Source of the DNA: CAIUGU01 sp040080215 | GTDB lineage: Bacteria > Pseudomonadota > Gammaproteobacteria > Steroidobacterales > Steroidobacteraceae | Direction: 5' to 3' | Length of the DNA: 38,148 nt | NCBI GenBank assembly: GCA_040080215.1 | Contig: JBEBIT010000031.1 | Location: forward strand, 1-38,148 | Shown: piece after piece, positions 23,004-31,432 of the stretch | Numbering within the stretch: position 1 is the first letter of the stretch | How the letters are laid out: each line of letters begins with the position of its first letter | Made by a program: the position numbers and the translations under genes | Notes under the pieces: generated by a model | Told to the model about the DNA's origin: nothing | The model's input: the letters and a program-made list of their open reading frames with translations, nothing else | The model's database searches: none

Positions 23004-23312
23004 CTAAGAAATTAGGCTGCTGTCGGGTTGTGATGGAATTTCAAGCGCGGCGCGAATGGCGGCTGCTTTTTGCGCATTCGACCATGATGTCGTCACGTCG
23101 ATCCACCGAGACCTGCCCGGATACTGGTTGATAGGGATGCAGTAATAGCTGCTGATGAGTCCCGTATCCATTCTCCTGATGATGAGAACGCCTTGAAAGT
23201 TCTCGCCAGGATCAAGCAAGTCCTGAAGGGATTCTTCGGCATCTCCCATTCCAGCCCAAAATCCCTCCCTGAAGAATCCGGCTTTCCAGAATCCGTCTCT
23301 CCAGAAGGCCAT
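23004..23312 (-). CDS. Hypothetical protein (102 aa) with aromatic pentapeptide repeat
   Basis: The N-terminus is an unusual repeat, WRDGF-WKAGF-FREGF-WAGMG, with period five. After a Glu/Asp stretch come beta strands (GVLIIRRMDTGLISSYYCIPI, RWIDVTTSW) and a helix. The aromatic repeat could be a binding patch for another virion component. It is coupled to the neighbour before it (stop TAA and ATG share a base). No known family. Confidence 0.5.
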   Translation of the reverse strand: MAFWRDGFWKAGFFREGFWAGMGDAEESLQDLLDPGENFQGVLIIRRMDTGLISSYYCIPINQYPGRSRWIDVTTSWSNAQKAAAIRAALEIPSQPDSSLIS

Positions 23313-24070
23313 TAGGTACCGCCGATCTCTTGCGTTCCTGAACCGCCGAGCTGGAGAACTTCACCGACAACTGCCTTGATGTCTGCCTTGATGAATCCAG
23401 CGACCAGCGCATCTGGAATTCGCGACTGAATATTGTTCGAGTCGCTTTGCAGGTTACCGAGCTGGGTATCCATGTTGGCGCTTGCCATGCCTAGTGCGGT
23501 GCGCATCTCTGCTGCGGTCAGGCCCGTTGCGCTCGAGCTTGGCGCAGTGCCGAACAGATACCAGATGTTGCCGTTCGCCAGCGTCACGTCAACGGCGTCA
23601 GTCCATGTCGCAACGCCCGTTCCAGTGTCATAGCTCGATACCGTGCGCGCTAGGCCGTGAGCGGGCCAGAACACCGTCTGCCGGCTCACATTGACAGCGG
23701 GTGCAGCCGTGCCAAGGTCGCAACTCGTCGTGCTGTGAGTACCAGAGAGCGTGCCGTAGGCCGTAATGCCGTACTTGAACAGGTCGATTGTGGCAACGCG
23801 AAGTGGAACGATCTGGACGTTCCCCGTGGAACTTTTGCCCGTAAAGAGAAGGTCATCGGCATTCGACTCCGTGGCCGTCACGTCGAAGCTGTAGATGCCC
23901 TTCGCGTTCGTGGAGTCGAGTTCGGTTGCGCTGGTATCGGTCAACGCTGTCGCAGCCCCACCATCCTTAGAGACGTAAACGGTGATGTTCGCAGCGTCGC
24001 CGGTTTTGAAAGCCCCGGTTGTGTAGTCGTAGGCCGTTACCTGTACCTTTGCTGCCAGATTCTTAATCAT
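23312..24070 (-). CDS. Minor virion protein, fibre-like (252 aa)
   Basis: A beta-rich N-terminal region: VQVTAYDYTTGAFKTGDAAN, ITVYVSKDGGAATAL, GIYSFDVTATESNADDLLF. This looks like an Ig-like or carbohydrate-binding-like domain often attached to phage structural proteins. A helical C-terminal tail includes SANMDTQLGNLQSDSNNIQS. It may sit on the capsid or tail surface. Context (between tailspike and scaffold regions) supports a virion role only. Confidence 0.6.
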   Translation of the reverse strand: MIKNLAAKVQVTAYDYTTGAFKTGDAANITVYVSKDGGAATALTDTSATELDSTNAKGIYSFDVTATESNADDLLFTGKSSTGNVQIVPLRVATIDLFKYGITAYGTLSGTHSTTSCDLGTAAPAVNVSRQTVFWPAHGLARTVSSYDTGTGVATWTDAVDVTLANGNIWYLFGTAPSSSATGLTAAEMRTALGMASANMDTQLGNLQSDSNNIQSRIPDALVAGFIKADIKAVVGEVLQLGGSGTQEIGGT

Positions 24071-24072
24071 GG

Positions 24073-24777
24073 TTATGCCAGTAGTAGAAAGACTGGAACG
24101 GAGGCCGCCTTGACTTCAAATCCGATGCCGACTGGCCCCTTGTCGTATGACCCTGCGCCGTTGAGCGTGTCCGTCCACGACGCCGTGCCTGTCGCGCCGG
24201 AGTACGATTGCGTCTGGAACGTAGCCCACCCGGAAGAGGGGGCGTCGTATATTTCAGCGTGTGAAGTTCCTGGATCGACGTTGATCGTCGTGCCCGTCGC
24301 AAGCGAGCCCGCCAGCGAGCTGAGAACTTCGGAGCTTGCTGCCGATGTGCCTGACAACGTGATGGATGCCGCGCCGTCAGTAGCAAGTGCGCCGTTCGTC
24401 CCGGTCTCGCCAATGGGCGACGCTGCGTTGTGCCCGGTGTACGAGAACGGCTCAATGCGCCAACGGCGGATGTTGACTGCGCCAGTAGACGTGATCGTTA
24501 TTGTGCCAGCCGCGCCAGTACCCGTTGCGCGCCACGCCCTTACACCCGGCTCATACGCGGACGCGCCGCCAGTCGCAATGTCAGCAATGGCTGTCCACGT
24601 CAGCCCGTTGCTATCGGAGATCGACAGTACCGGCGTGGCGTTATTGAAGTCATTGGTGACTTTCGCAATGACGATGACAAGCGAATTATTCGGGAACGTA
24701 AAGCTGCCCGTCGTTCGCGACGCCGACCCCGTATCGTCGAACGCATCCGGCGTGTAGTCTGTGCGGACGAGTGCCAT
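24073..24777 (-). CDS. Minor virion protein, beta-sandwich (234 aa)
   Basis: The product begins MALVRTDYTPDAFDDTG, and alternating strands run throughout (SLVIVIAKVTNDFNNATPVL, GTITITSTGAVNIRRWRIEP). It closes with a hydrophobic end, VPVFLLLA. Overall composition suggests a jelly-roll or lectin-like sandwich. The gene shares one base with the tailspike stop (TAATG), so it may be made together with the spike and attach to it. Function not established. Confidence 0.6.
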   Translation of the reverse strand: MALVRTDYTPDAFDDTGSASRTTGSFTFPNNSLVIVIAKVTNDFNNATPVLSISDSNGLTWTAIADIATGGASAYEPGVRAWRATGTGAAGTITITSTGAVNIRRWRIEPFSYTGHNAASPIGETGTNGALATDGAASITLSGTSAASSEVLSSLAGSLATGTTINVDPGTSHAEIYDAPSSGWATFQTQSYSGATGTASWTDTLNGAGSYDKGPVGIGFEVKAASVPVFLLLA

Positions 24778-27326
24778 TAGTAGTTATTCACGCGAAGGTG
24801 CCAGCGGTCGAGCCATGCCGCCATCCATGCCGCTGTCCGTCCAGCCGCCACGCTGATCAGCGGGTCGCTCTGCATCGCAGCGGAACTGAACAGGTCAACC
24901 GTATTCGTCGCGTAGGTCGGGAAGCCGTTGGCGTCGCCGCCTGCTGCGTACAGGGGCAAGAGTTCCGTCATCGACTCGATGATGTTCCCGTAAATCTGGA
25001 ACGTCGTGCCGCCGGTAACAGGCGTGCCGTTAACGTTCATAATCCAGTTGTAAGGCTGTGCAGCGGCCCATGCGTCGGCCCCTGCTGTCCGGTCCTTGGT
25101 CCGTGATCCGCAGGTGTCGCGCATCAGCGCAGCGAATGCGAGCTTGTCCGCCGTGGTGTCGGTAAACGTCTCAGTCACGTATCCCGTGGGGTAGATGGAC
25201 GTGATGCGGGAGCCTACGAGCGGGTTCCACGAGGTCTCATTCAGGACCATTGCCGACTGCGGGGAACTTGAGCAGCTAAAGCCGACGAGGAAATTGCCCG
25301 TCAGGTATGCCTGCGAGCCTGTAACGAGGTCTGCCCCGCTGTGGCCGATGTTCAGGAAGTAGCTGTCAACGTAGGTATTCGTCCCGACTACACCAAGGTT
25401 CGATTCCCAATTGAGCAAGTTCGCGAGGTCGGTGTCTCCATACGCGCTGCCTAACTGCCGATCCAACCTGCCCCATTCGTTGTAAATTAACCACGGTAGA
25501 GAGCCTGAGTTGTAGGCCAAGCAGTTGAGTACGTTGGCCGATGGGCTGCGGACCAACGCAGGTGTACGCATGAACGAATGCGTGCCGAGTACTCGGACGT
25601 GATGCGCTAGTGTCGGCAGGTCACCGATGATGCCGGTGGCCCCGTGAGGCTCGCCCGCGCTCTTGCCGTCAAGCAGCGGAAAGGCGGCAAGACACTGATA
25701 GTACCCGCTATTGTTCGATGGCGAGTACATCTCGAAAGTCTCATCAACGCATCCATAGGCCGACACATTGCAGAACCACACGTTCGATACGATGGGGTTG
25801 CCCGGATCGTTGCCGATCTCTGCGCCGTCGCGGTTGTCTAGGTCGTCCGTACCGTCAGGCCGGGGAGAGTTGCCGCAATAGTTAGAGTAGTTGCGGTAAA
25901 TCTGGTTGCTGCCAGCACCACGAAGACGGCCATTCTTGAACGCTACGCCGGGAGAGGGGGCCGTCTCGCCTGCAAGCACCACACCATCTCCGTAAACGTA
26001 GTAATTCTTTTGCAGGTCCGCCCTGCCCGATACCGAGAATACGCCCCACCGCTTGCTAGACAGGGCCAGGAACTGCCCCAACGTGCACGTGTAGGTCTGC
26101 GACTGGATCAGTGTGGGACTGCCCGAAGTCGAGCTGCTGAGGTCATTGATGATGTAGACGGGTGACGCATCGGTCATCCCATACTGCGTCAGGTCATTCG
26201 GATTCCACGTACTCGCAGGCCAGCCAGCGCCACCGCCAGCCGATGAAGTCGTGGCCGATGCCGAAACGCTGGCCGCAGACGTGTTGCTTGCCGCATCCAC
26301 CGCCTCAATCGTATACGTATAGGACGTTGCCGCAGTGCGGCCTGTGTCCGAGTAAGTCAGGGCTGCGAGGTTGTTCACAGCAAGCTGCGTCAGGGTCGCG
26401 GAGACGCTGCCAGAGCCGTTTGAGGCCACTGCCCCGCCGCCGTATACGGTTCCGCTCATCGCCACCGTGACGGAGCCGATCGAGGTCCACGAGGCCCCTG
26501 TCGTGCTGTAGTAGCCCGTGAAGCTGTTGCCGCTCTTGACCAGCTTCAGCCAGCAGGGAGTCGTCGTACTCGCGACCGTGTTGTCCGATGAGGCTGTCGC
26601 CCCTGCCGTCGCGCGGGAACGCAGGCCAAAGCCCTTGCCCTGAGCCGCAGGGAAGGCGCACACATGGACGAAAGCCGCATTGGCATCCAAGGACTGCCGG
26701 ATCATCGGGCCAGCCTTGGCTGAGTCCGTGGCGTGAGTGAATACCGGCACCTTGCAGATGACGGTCAGGTCGCCCGTGGATGACCCATAGACGAACGTGA
26801 ACTGGTCAGACGTTCCCGTGATGCCCGTGCCGTAGGAAACGACAGCCCAATCGGGGCCAGTAGGCGTGCCGGTTCCGGGGGTGGCGGGGGAGCCGATGTC
26901 TGCGGCGGTCAGCGTCAACGCTAGGCCGGCAGTGCTTGACTGCGTGGCAATCGTCGTCCCACCGCGCTTGATGTTGTAACTGGACATGCCCCCCGTAACG
27001 CGGCCAGTCTGGGGAACGTCGGTCGAGGCATCCCACGCCAAATTGATCTGCGTGCTTGAGACAGCCGTCGCAGTCAGGCCAGTGGGAATCGTCGGGGCTT
27101 GGGTGTCAGGGCCAGAACCGGGGGACGGGATCAATGGACCCGTGGAGCCTGCGCCCTGAGCAATCAGGTTCAGCACGTCGGCGTCCGCCATCCCAAGAAG
27201 TCCATCCGCAATGAGCTTGCGATCAGCAGAAAGCAGCGTGCTCGACTTGCGCCCATTGATGCTTCGAGCAGCCGTGAGGATCTTTTTGACCTTCGCTGCA
27301 ATTTCTGCGCTCGTGGCAATGGTCAA
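24777..27326 (-). CDS. Tailspike, pectate-lyase-like beta-helix with split FN3 domain
   Basis: An 849-residue probable polysaccharide-degrading tailspike. N-terminal helical segment (about 1-60). An FN3 first half (about 78-127: PTGLTATAVSSTQINLAWDA, SYNIKRGGTTIAT). A large inserted beta-sandwich (about 130-320) resembling DUF1349/lectin-like domains. The FN3 second half follows (about 322-360: TYSDTGRTAATSYTYTIEAV). Then a right-handed beta-helix resembling pectate lyases (about 375-849: VFSVSGRADLQ, GDGVVLAGETAPSPG). The start is unclear: TTG 27326 has its purine-rich site too close, while an ATT at 27320 is better spaced. It probably degrades capsule or exopolysaccharide; substrate unknown. 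Confidence 0.75.
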   Translation of the reverse strand: MTIATSAEIAAKVKKILTAARSINGRKSSTLLSADRKLIADGLLGMADADVLNLIAQGAGSTGPLIPSPGSGPDTQAPTIPTGLTATAVSSTQINLAWDASTDVPQTGRVTGGMSSYNIKRGGTTIATQSSTAGLALTLTAADIGSPATPGTGTPTGPDWAVVSYGTGITGTSDQFTFVYGSSTGDLTVICKVPVFTHATDSAKAGPMIRQSLDANAAFVHVCAFPAAQGKGFGLRSRATAGATASSDNTVASTTTPCWLKLVKSGNSFTGYYSTTGASWTSIGSVTVAMSGTVYGGGAVASNGSGSVSATLTQLAVNNLAALTYSDTGRTAATSYTYTIEAVDAASNTSAASVSASATTSSAGGGAGWPASTWNPNDLTQYGMTDASPVYIINDLSSSTSGSPTLIQSQTYTCTLGQFLALSSKRWGVFSVSGRADLQKNYYVYGDGVVLAGETAPSPGVAFKNGRLRGAGSNQIYRNYSNYCGNSPRPDGTDDLDNRDGAEIGNDPGNPIVSNVWFCNVSAYGCVDETFEMYSPSNNSGYYQCLAAFPLLDGKSAGEPHGATGIIGDLPTLAHHVRVLGTHSFMRTPALVRSPSANVLNCLAYNSGSLPWLIYNEWGRLDRQLGSAYGDTDLANLLNWESNLGVVGTNTYVDSYFLNIGHSGADLVTGSQAYLTGNFLVGFSCSSSPQSAMVLNETSWNPLVGSRITSIYPTGYVTETFTDTTADKLAFAALMRDTCGSRTKDRTAGADAWAAAQPYNWIMNVNGTPVTGGTTFQIYGNIIESMTELLPLYAAGGDANGFPTYATNTVDLFSSAAMQSDPLISVAAGRTAAWMAAWLDRWHLRVNNY

Positions 27327-27330
27327 TTCC

Positions 27331-27729
27331 TCAGTTGTCGAACATCAGCCAGTGTTCTTCGTCGCGAAGGATTGCAATTCTTGCATTGTACTTCTGCCAT
27401 AGATCAGTCAACTTTGCAAGTTTTACAATATCCGCCTCGAGACCTTCCCAGTCGATAGTCGCAGCAGCCGGAACTGCTGCTTTCTTGACTTCAGAGAACG
27501 GCTTGACGATCTGCGCCGCTTCTTTCGCGAGGGGTGTCTCAATCAAATCTCGATACATGACCTCTGCGGCCACGTCATCAAGAAGATTGTCCAACTCCCG
27601 ATCGCGCTTTCGGCGCTTGTACCAAAGACTTCCACCGCCTCCGCCAGTAGGAATTCCACCAGTGACTACCGCAGTTGCTTCCTGCTGATAGTTTGGCTGA
27701 TAGGCTCCTACCTGAAAGGCACCGCTCAC
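27331..27729 (-). CDS. Virion-region protein (132 aa) with Gly-rich linker
   Basis: Begins MSGAFQVGAYQPNYQ, a Gln/Tyr-rich opening of a kind found in other short phage structural proteins. There is a glycine linker (about 28-34), a basic patch YKRRKRDRELDN and a helical C-terminal half ending EEHWLMFDN. It immediately precedes the tailspike gene, so it may help spike attachment. No recognised domain. Confidence 0.5.
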   Translation of the reverse strand: MSGAFQVGAYQPNYQQEATAVVTGGIPTGGGGGSLWYKRRKRDRELDNLLDDVAAEVMYRDLIETPLAKEAAQIVKPFSEVKKAAVPAAATIDWEGLEADIVKLAKLTDLWQKYNARIAILRDEEHWLMFDN

Positions 27730-27730
27730 G

Positions 27731-28294
27731 TCACTTCTTCACAATCGTCGCGATCGTGTCCTGGCAGGCTTCCTTCCAGAACTGAATAGCGTGCTGCTGG
27801 TACTCAATGTTGCGCGTCGTCAGGTGCCCGTGAAGGCTATAGCCCCACGTAGCAGCGAAGTCGCAGTTGAATCCGGTTGGATTGAACTCGCTATCCGTGT
27901 GCGGCGCGTTGCCCGCTCTCCATCCCTTGTCGAGATAGTAGAACCACATTTCCGACACAGGCGGCCACTGGTGCGTCGGGTCGCCATAGGCCCGGTTGCT
28001 GTTCCAGTGCGGGACGATGATCTGGCACTTGCCACCGGGGATCAGCACCCGATACAACTCGTTGACGAAATGGACGCGCTCTTGAGCAGTCAAGTGCTCG
28101 ACAAAGTGCGAGCAGTGGACTTCCTCGACGCTGGCGTCATCCCACGGCCATTTGCCGGAGCGAACGTCCATGACCGTATCGACGCCATCGAAAGAGATGG
28201 CGTCAACGCCGTGGAATCCCGGCTTCTTGTTCTTGCCGCAGCCGATGTCCAGCTTGAGCAAGGGATTTGCGACTTCTTCAGGTACTGCGCTCAC
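27731..28294 (-). CDS. SAM-dependent methyltransferase
   Basis: The start is GTG 28294, overlapping the glycosyltransferase stop (GTGA) and with AAGGA upstream. The 187-residue product has class I methyltransferase motifs: motif I LLKLDIGCGKNKKPG (about 11-25), an acidic second strand HGVDAI, VHCSHFVEHL (motif IV region) and ELYRVLIPGGKCQIIVP. The substrate cannot be read from sequence. Coupling to a glycosyltransferase between tail fibre and spike genes suggests modification of a glycan or virion protein. Confidence 0.8.
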   Translation of the reverse strand: MSAVPEEVANPLLKLDIGCGKNKKPGFHGVDAISFDGVDTVMDVRSGKWPWDDASVEEVHCSHFVEHLTAQERVHFVNELYRVLIPGGKCQIIVPHWNSNRAYGDPTHQWPPVSEMWFYYLDKGWRAGNAPHTDSEFNPTGFNCDFAATWGYSLHGHLTTRNIEYQQHAIQFWKEACQDTIATIVKK

Positions 28295-29025
28295 CAAGTA
28301 AATCCTTTCTGGCCGAATGCGCCAGCGTGATCGTAATGGCCAACTAACACGGAGCAATCGACAGCGCAGCGATAGCCGTACTTGCGCGCATCGCCCCAGA
28401 AGTAGAGGTCTTGCGTGCCGATGCCAGTCCCTTCACTTCCATCCATCGTCTTGAACCACGGTTTCCGCAGGCGTTCGTCCTTGAACATGGACGTGCGCCA
28501 CAGATTGAAGCCCATGCTTGTCCCACAGCACTCGACAAGCTGGCCGGGGACCGGAGGCTGCGGCCGAAAATTCAGTACGGGGTCTTTCGGGTCGCCCCAG
28601 ATGTGAGGACATCCACCCTCGCCCTTGCACCAGTACAGTCCGCCGATGCAGGCAAACTCAGGGTGCGCTTCCATCTGCTTGATGAGCTTGATGACGCCAT
28701 CCGGCGGCGGCAGGTTGTCATGCTCGATGGTGAGGATGTATTCCCAATCCTTGAGATCGCTGTTCATGATCTCAGTGATTGCGCTGCTGTATGCCTCACC
28801 AACTTCCTGCCCCATTGCCAAGTGTCTGTGGACAGCTTGGTTTGGCGGGAAGGACAGCGACCAATGGCTATATGCGACCTTGGTCGGGATCATGTCTGCG
28901 GCGGGCATGATGACAACCACGCGCTGCCGCTTCCATCCCCCACCTTCGACAATGCGCAGGGTGGACTTCTCAAGATCGGCGTTGTGCGCGCCGGGTTCGT
29001 AACCGACTGGTTGAGCCTTAGCCAT
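28291..29025 (-). CDS. GT-A type glycosyltransferase
   Basis: A 244-residue protein. A Rossmann-like start (RVVVIMPAADMIPTKVA), YILTIEHDNLPPPDGVIKLI with an acidic EHDN in place of the usual DxD, FACIGGLYWCKG, GTSMGFNLWRTSMF and GIGTQDLYFWGDARKYGY place it in the GT-A/GT2-like fold. It probably moves a sugar from a nucleotide donor. The ATG overlaps the fibre stop (TAATG) and the stop overlaps the methyltransferase start. Its target, whether host surface, virion or DNA, is unknown; late expression favours virion or envelope. Confidence 0.8.
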   Translation of the reverse strand: MAKAQPVGYEPGAHNADLEKSTLRIVEGGGWKRQRVVVIMPAADMIPTKVAYSHWSLSFPPNQAVHRHLAMGQEVGEAYSSAITEIMNSDLKDWEYILTIEHDNLPPPDGVIKLIKQMEAHPEFACIGGLYWCKGEGGCPHIWGDPKDPVLNFRPQPPVPGQLVECCGTSMGFNLWRTSMFKDERLRKPWFKTMDGSEGTGIGTQDLYFWGDARKYGYRCAVDCSVLVGHYDHAGAFGQKGFTW

Positions 29026-31289
29026 TAGACCTCAAGCATGAAGGGGAGAATTTGCCTCGATACCGCTGCACTGATGTTCGCAGTTGCATAGCTTGATGGA
29101 AGTGCACCGGACGTTGCCGAGTAGACTCCCATCTCTCTATCGCCAATGACCGTAGTACCTGCTGCAACCGTGGCCGTATTGAATATGCGCCCCATCGACA
29201 GCGAGTTCATGACCGTATTAACAAACGGAGCATATCTGAAAGGACTTGTTCCGCCAGTCGTCGCGCTGCTAATTAGAACAGCAAATGCGTGCTTGACGTT
29301 TGGCTGCAATGTCGAACTGAACGGCAGGTAGTGATGGAACGGACCTGAGATGTTCGTTATCAGACCCGTTCCGCCCGATGTCGTCGTGTAGGACGTTGCT
29401 CCGTCGTTAACCGTGAAGCCCATGCCTGTATTGCTGGCAAAGCTGACCTGGATCACGTTCGAGGATGATCCTGCCAGCGTCATGCGGGTGCTGCTTGCGC
29501 CGGTCTCCTGAGAGTAAATGCCGTACCGGATCGTCTGCGCGTAAACCTGCGAGTTTGTTGAGGAGGCGAAAGAGCCTCTAGCCCAAATCTCAGCATAGCT
29601 GAACTGCACCACATTCTCTGGAATGAAGTGCTGCAAATACGCCGTGTTCTGACCAAACGACGAATACGAACTGTTGTTTGCCTTGTTTACGTTTTCGTAG
29701 TTGTTCAGTTTCGCGCTATTGCTGATGCTGATAGTGCTGCCGTTGGTACTGATGCTGATTCCGCCAACACCGACAAGGCTGGACGTAGCGGCCACGCTGA
29801 AGTTGATAACGCTTCCGTTCGTGCCGGAAATCGTCATGTTGATGCCGCTGTAGCCTATCGTGGAGCCGGATGCCGTGGTGTTTCCTGCGGTGTTGGCACC
29901 GACAAGATTGACCCAATTGTTCTCAGCCGCAGCGCCAGGGGCGGCAACCGATGCCGTGATGATTCCGCCCGCGCTGGTCCCAAACGTCACGTTGTTGGCA
30001 TTGCTGAATCCCAACGTCGTGAAGCTGAACGAACCGTTTGATGCGCTTGCAACCGGGGTAGCGCCACCACCGGGAGCCGCAACCGACATAGAGAGCGCAA
30101 GACCCGCAGTGTTGTGCGTGATGGTCGCGCTGATATTCGCGCCAGTGAATCCAGACGTAGTTCCCGCAAGGCTCGCCCCGTTGAACGCAAGGCCCGCACT
30201 GTTCAGCGTGATGGCAGCGCCGCCCGTGATGCTGGTCGCGGTCCCGGCATAGCCGGCCGCGTTGATGCTCAAGCCTGAGCTATTGGCGGTCCATGTGACG
30301 TTCGTCTGCGCCGTGTTGAGGCCAATGCCGTCATTCGATGCGCGGGCCGTCGTGATGGCGTTATGGCTGGCAGTGATTGCCGAACCCGCCGACGTACCGA
30401 AGCTGATTCCGTTGGCGTTGCTGAAGCTCAACGTCTGAAAGGCAAACGAGCCGTTTGCGCCGCTGGCCGCTTGGCCGCTCTGACTGGTCAAGCCGTTGTG
30501 CGATGCGGTGATCGCTGAACCGGCTGAAGTGCCGAAGCTAACCCCGTTGCCGTTGCTGAACGAAAGGCCCGTCGTCGTGTAGTTGCCGTTGGAGCCTGTC
30601 ACGCCAATGGCGGAAATCAGCCCCGCTGTACTCGGTGGAGCCGCCACGCTGATCTGCAACCCGGCACTGTTCAGCGTTAGAGTGGCATTCGTCGCACTCG
30701 TACCCGTTCCCGCATAGCCACGAGCATCAAAGCTGAACCCGCTGGAATTGATCGTGGCCGTGACGTTCGAGACGGCAGTATTCAGCCCCACGGCATCGTT
30801 AGATGCGCGGGCAGTCGTCAGGTACGCGCCTTGGCTCTGATAGTTCGTCGCGACCGTGGCCGTTACCGTGCTGCCATTGGTCCCGAAACTCACGCCGTTG
30901 GAGTTGCTGAACACGTAAGCGGTCTGCGCAGGGACCGTATAGGAACCCGTCACAGTCGCGCCATTCGCAGCGGTGCTGACACCAAGGCTCATGCCATTGG
31001 CGTTGCCGAATTGTATCGTCTGTGCGTTTACACTGGAGCCATTCTCCCCCGTTACGTTTACAGGGGAGGGAGATGCCGTGACATTGGCAGAGGCAACAAC
31101 TTGACCGCCTGCGTTTGTACTGAACGAAACATTGTAGGCAGCGTCATTGGAAAACGCGCCGAAAATCTCTGTTCCAGCCGTTGCAGACATGACTGCAACG
31201 TGAGCCGAGTTCCAATGACTCGGACGAATCTCGTACGCCGGATCATCCGGCGTCGTCGCTGACAGGACGTGGTTAACTGTGATCGGCAT
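29025..31289 (-). CDS. Repetitive tail fibre protein (754 aa)
   Basis: The N-terminus MPITVNHVLSATTPDDPAYE (with RPSHWNSAH) is of a type found on many phage fibres. Residues about 41-525 are low-complexity Gly/Asn/Ser/Thr/Ala beta repeats built on FSNxNGVSFGT-type units. The last 230 residues (from about 525) are a non-repetitive head: LQHFIPENVVQFSYAEIWAR, RYGIYSQETGASSTRMTLAG, VSRQILPFMLEV. That part is the likely trimeric receptor-binding tip. It is followed by sugar-modifying enzymes. Confidence 0.75.
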   Translation of the reverse strand: MPITVNHVLSATTPDDPAYEIRPSHWNSAHVAVMSATAGTEIFGAFSNDAAYNVSFSTNAGGQVVASANVTASPSPVNVTGENGSSVNAQTIQFGNANGMSLGVSTAANGATVTGSYTVPAQTAYVFSNSNGVSFGTNGSTVTATVATNYQSQGAYLTTARASNDAVGLNTAVSNVTATINSSGFSFDARGYAGTGTSATNATLTLNSAGLQISVAAPPSTAGLISAIGVTGSNGNYTTTGLSFSNGNGVSFGTSAGSAITASHNGLTSQSGQAASGANGSFAFQTLSFSNANGISFGTSAGSAITASHNAITTARASNDGIGLNTAQTNVTWTANSSGLSINAAGYAGTATSITGGAAITLNSAGLAFNGASLAGTTSGFTGANISATITHNTAGLALSMSVAAPGGGATPVASASNGSFSFTTLGFSNANNVTFGTSAGGIITASVAAPGAAAENNWVNLVGANTAGNTTASGSTIGYSGINMTISGTNGSVINFSVAATSSLVGVGGISISTNGSTISISNSAKLNNYENVNKANNSSYSSFGQNTAYLQHFIPENVVQFSYAEIWARGSFASSTNSQVYAQTIRYGIYSQETGASSTRMTLAGSSSNVIQVSFASNTGMGFTVNDGATSYTTTSGGTGLITNISGPFHHYLPFSSTLQPNVKHAFAVLISSATTGGTSPFRYAPFVNTVMNSLSMGRIFNTATVAAGTTVIGDREMGVYSATSGALPSSYATANISAAVSRQILPFMLEV
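29715..31169 (-). repeat. Imperfect coding repeats in the tail fibre
   Basis: The unit with the core FSNxNGVSFGT and ITAS occurs at about residues 91-116, 125-147, 241-266, 286-311 and 426-449. A longer module (TTARASND...GLNTA...GYAGT...LTLNSAGL) occurs twice, at 158-217 and 312-370, in the same order relative to the small units. This suggests growth by duplication of larger blocks. Confidence 0.75.
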
Positions 31290-31300
31290 TTACGATTCGA

Positions 31301-31432
31301 CTACGCGAAAACCACGAAAATCGCGTATCCCCAGATTGAGAAAACGATGACAGAGAAAACAGACAGCCAAATCTTGTCCGCTTTCCGAAGCGGTTCGTCA
31401 TCGTCACTGTCATGGGAATAATGCTTGTTCAT
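31301..31432 (-). CDS. Small single-TM protein (43 aa)
   Basis: A short ORF whose ATG overlaps the portal stop (ATGA). Its hydrophilic acidic N-terminus (MNKHYSHDSDDDEPLRKADK) is followed by a membrane segment (about 22-43, WLSVFSVIVFSIWGYAIFVV). A real coupled gene is likely. It may be a minor membrane or virion protein; function unknown. Confidence 0.6.
   Translation of the reverse strand: MNKHYSHDSDDDEPLRKADKIWLSVFSVIVFSIWGYAIFVVFA

Noticed and set aside
23657..24757. 366-residue + strand ORF opposite two minor virion genes
   Set aside because: No domain and no ribosome site, and the opposite-strand genes are coupled and in operon context.
25391..25410. GGTTCGATTCCC, resembling a tRNA T-arm
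   Set aside because: The flanking bases do not form the T stem or an acceptor stem, and it lies within the tailspike coding sequence.
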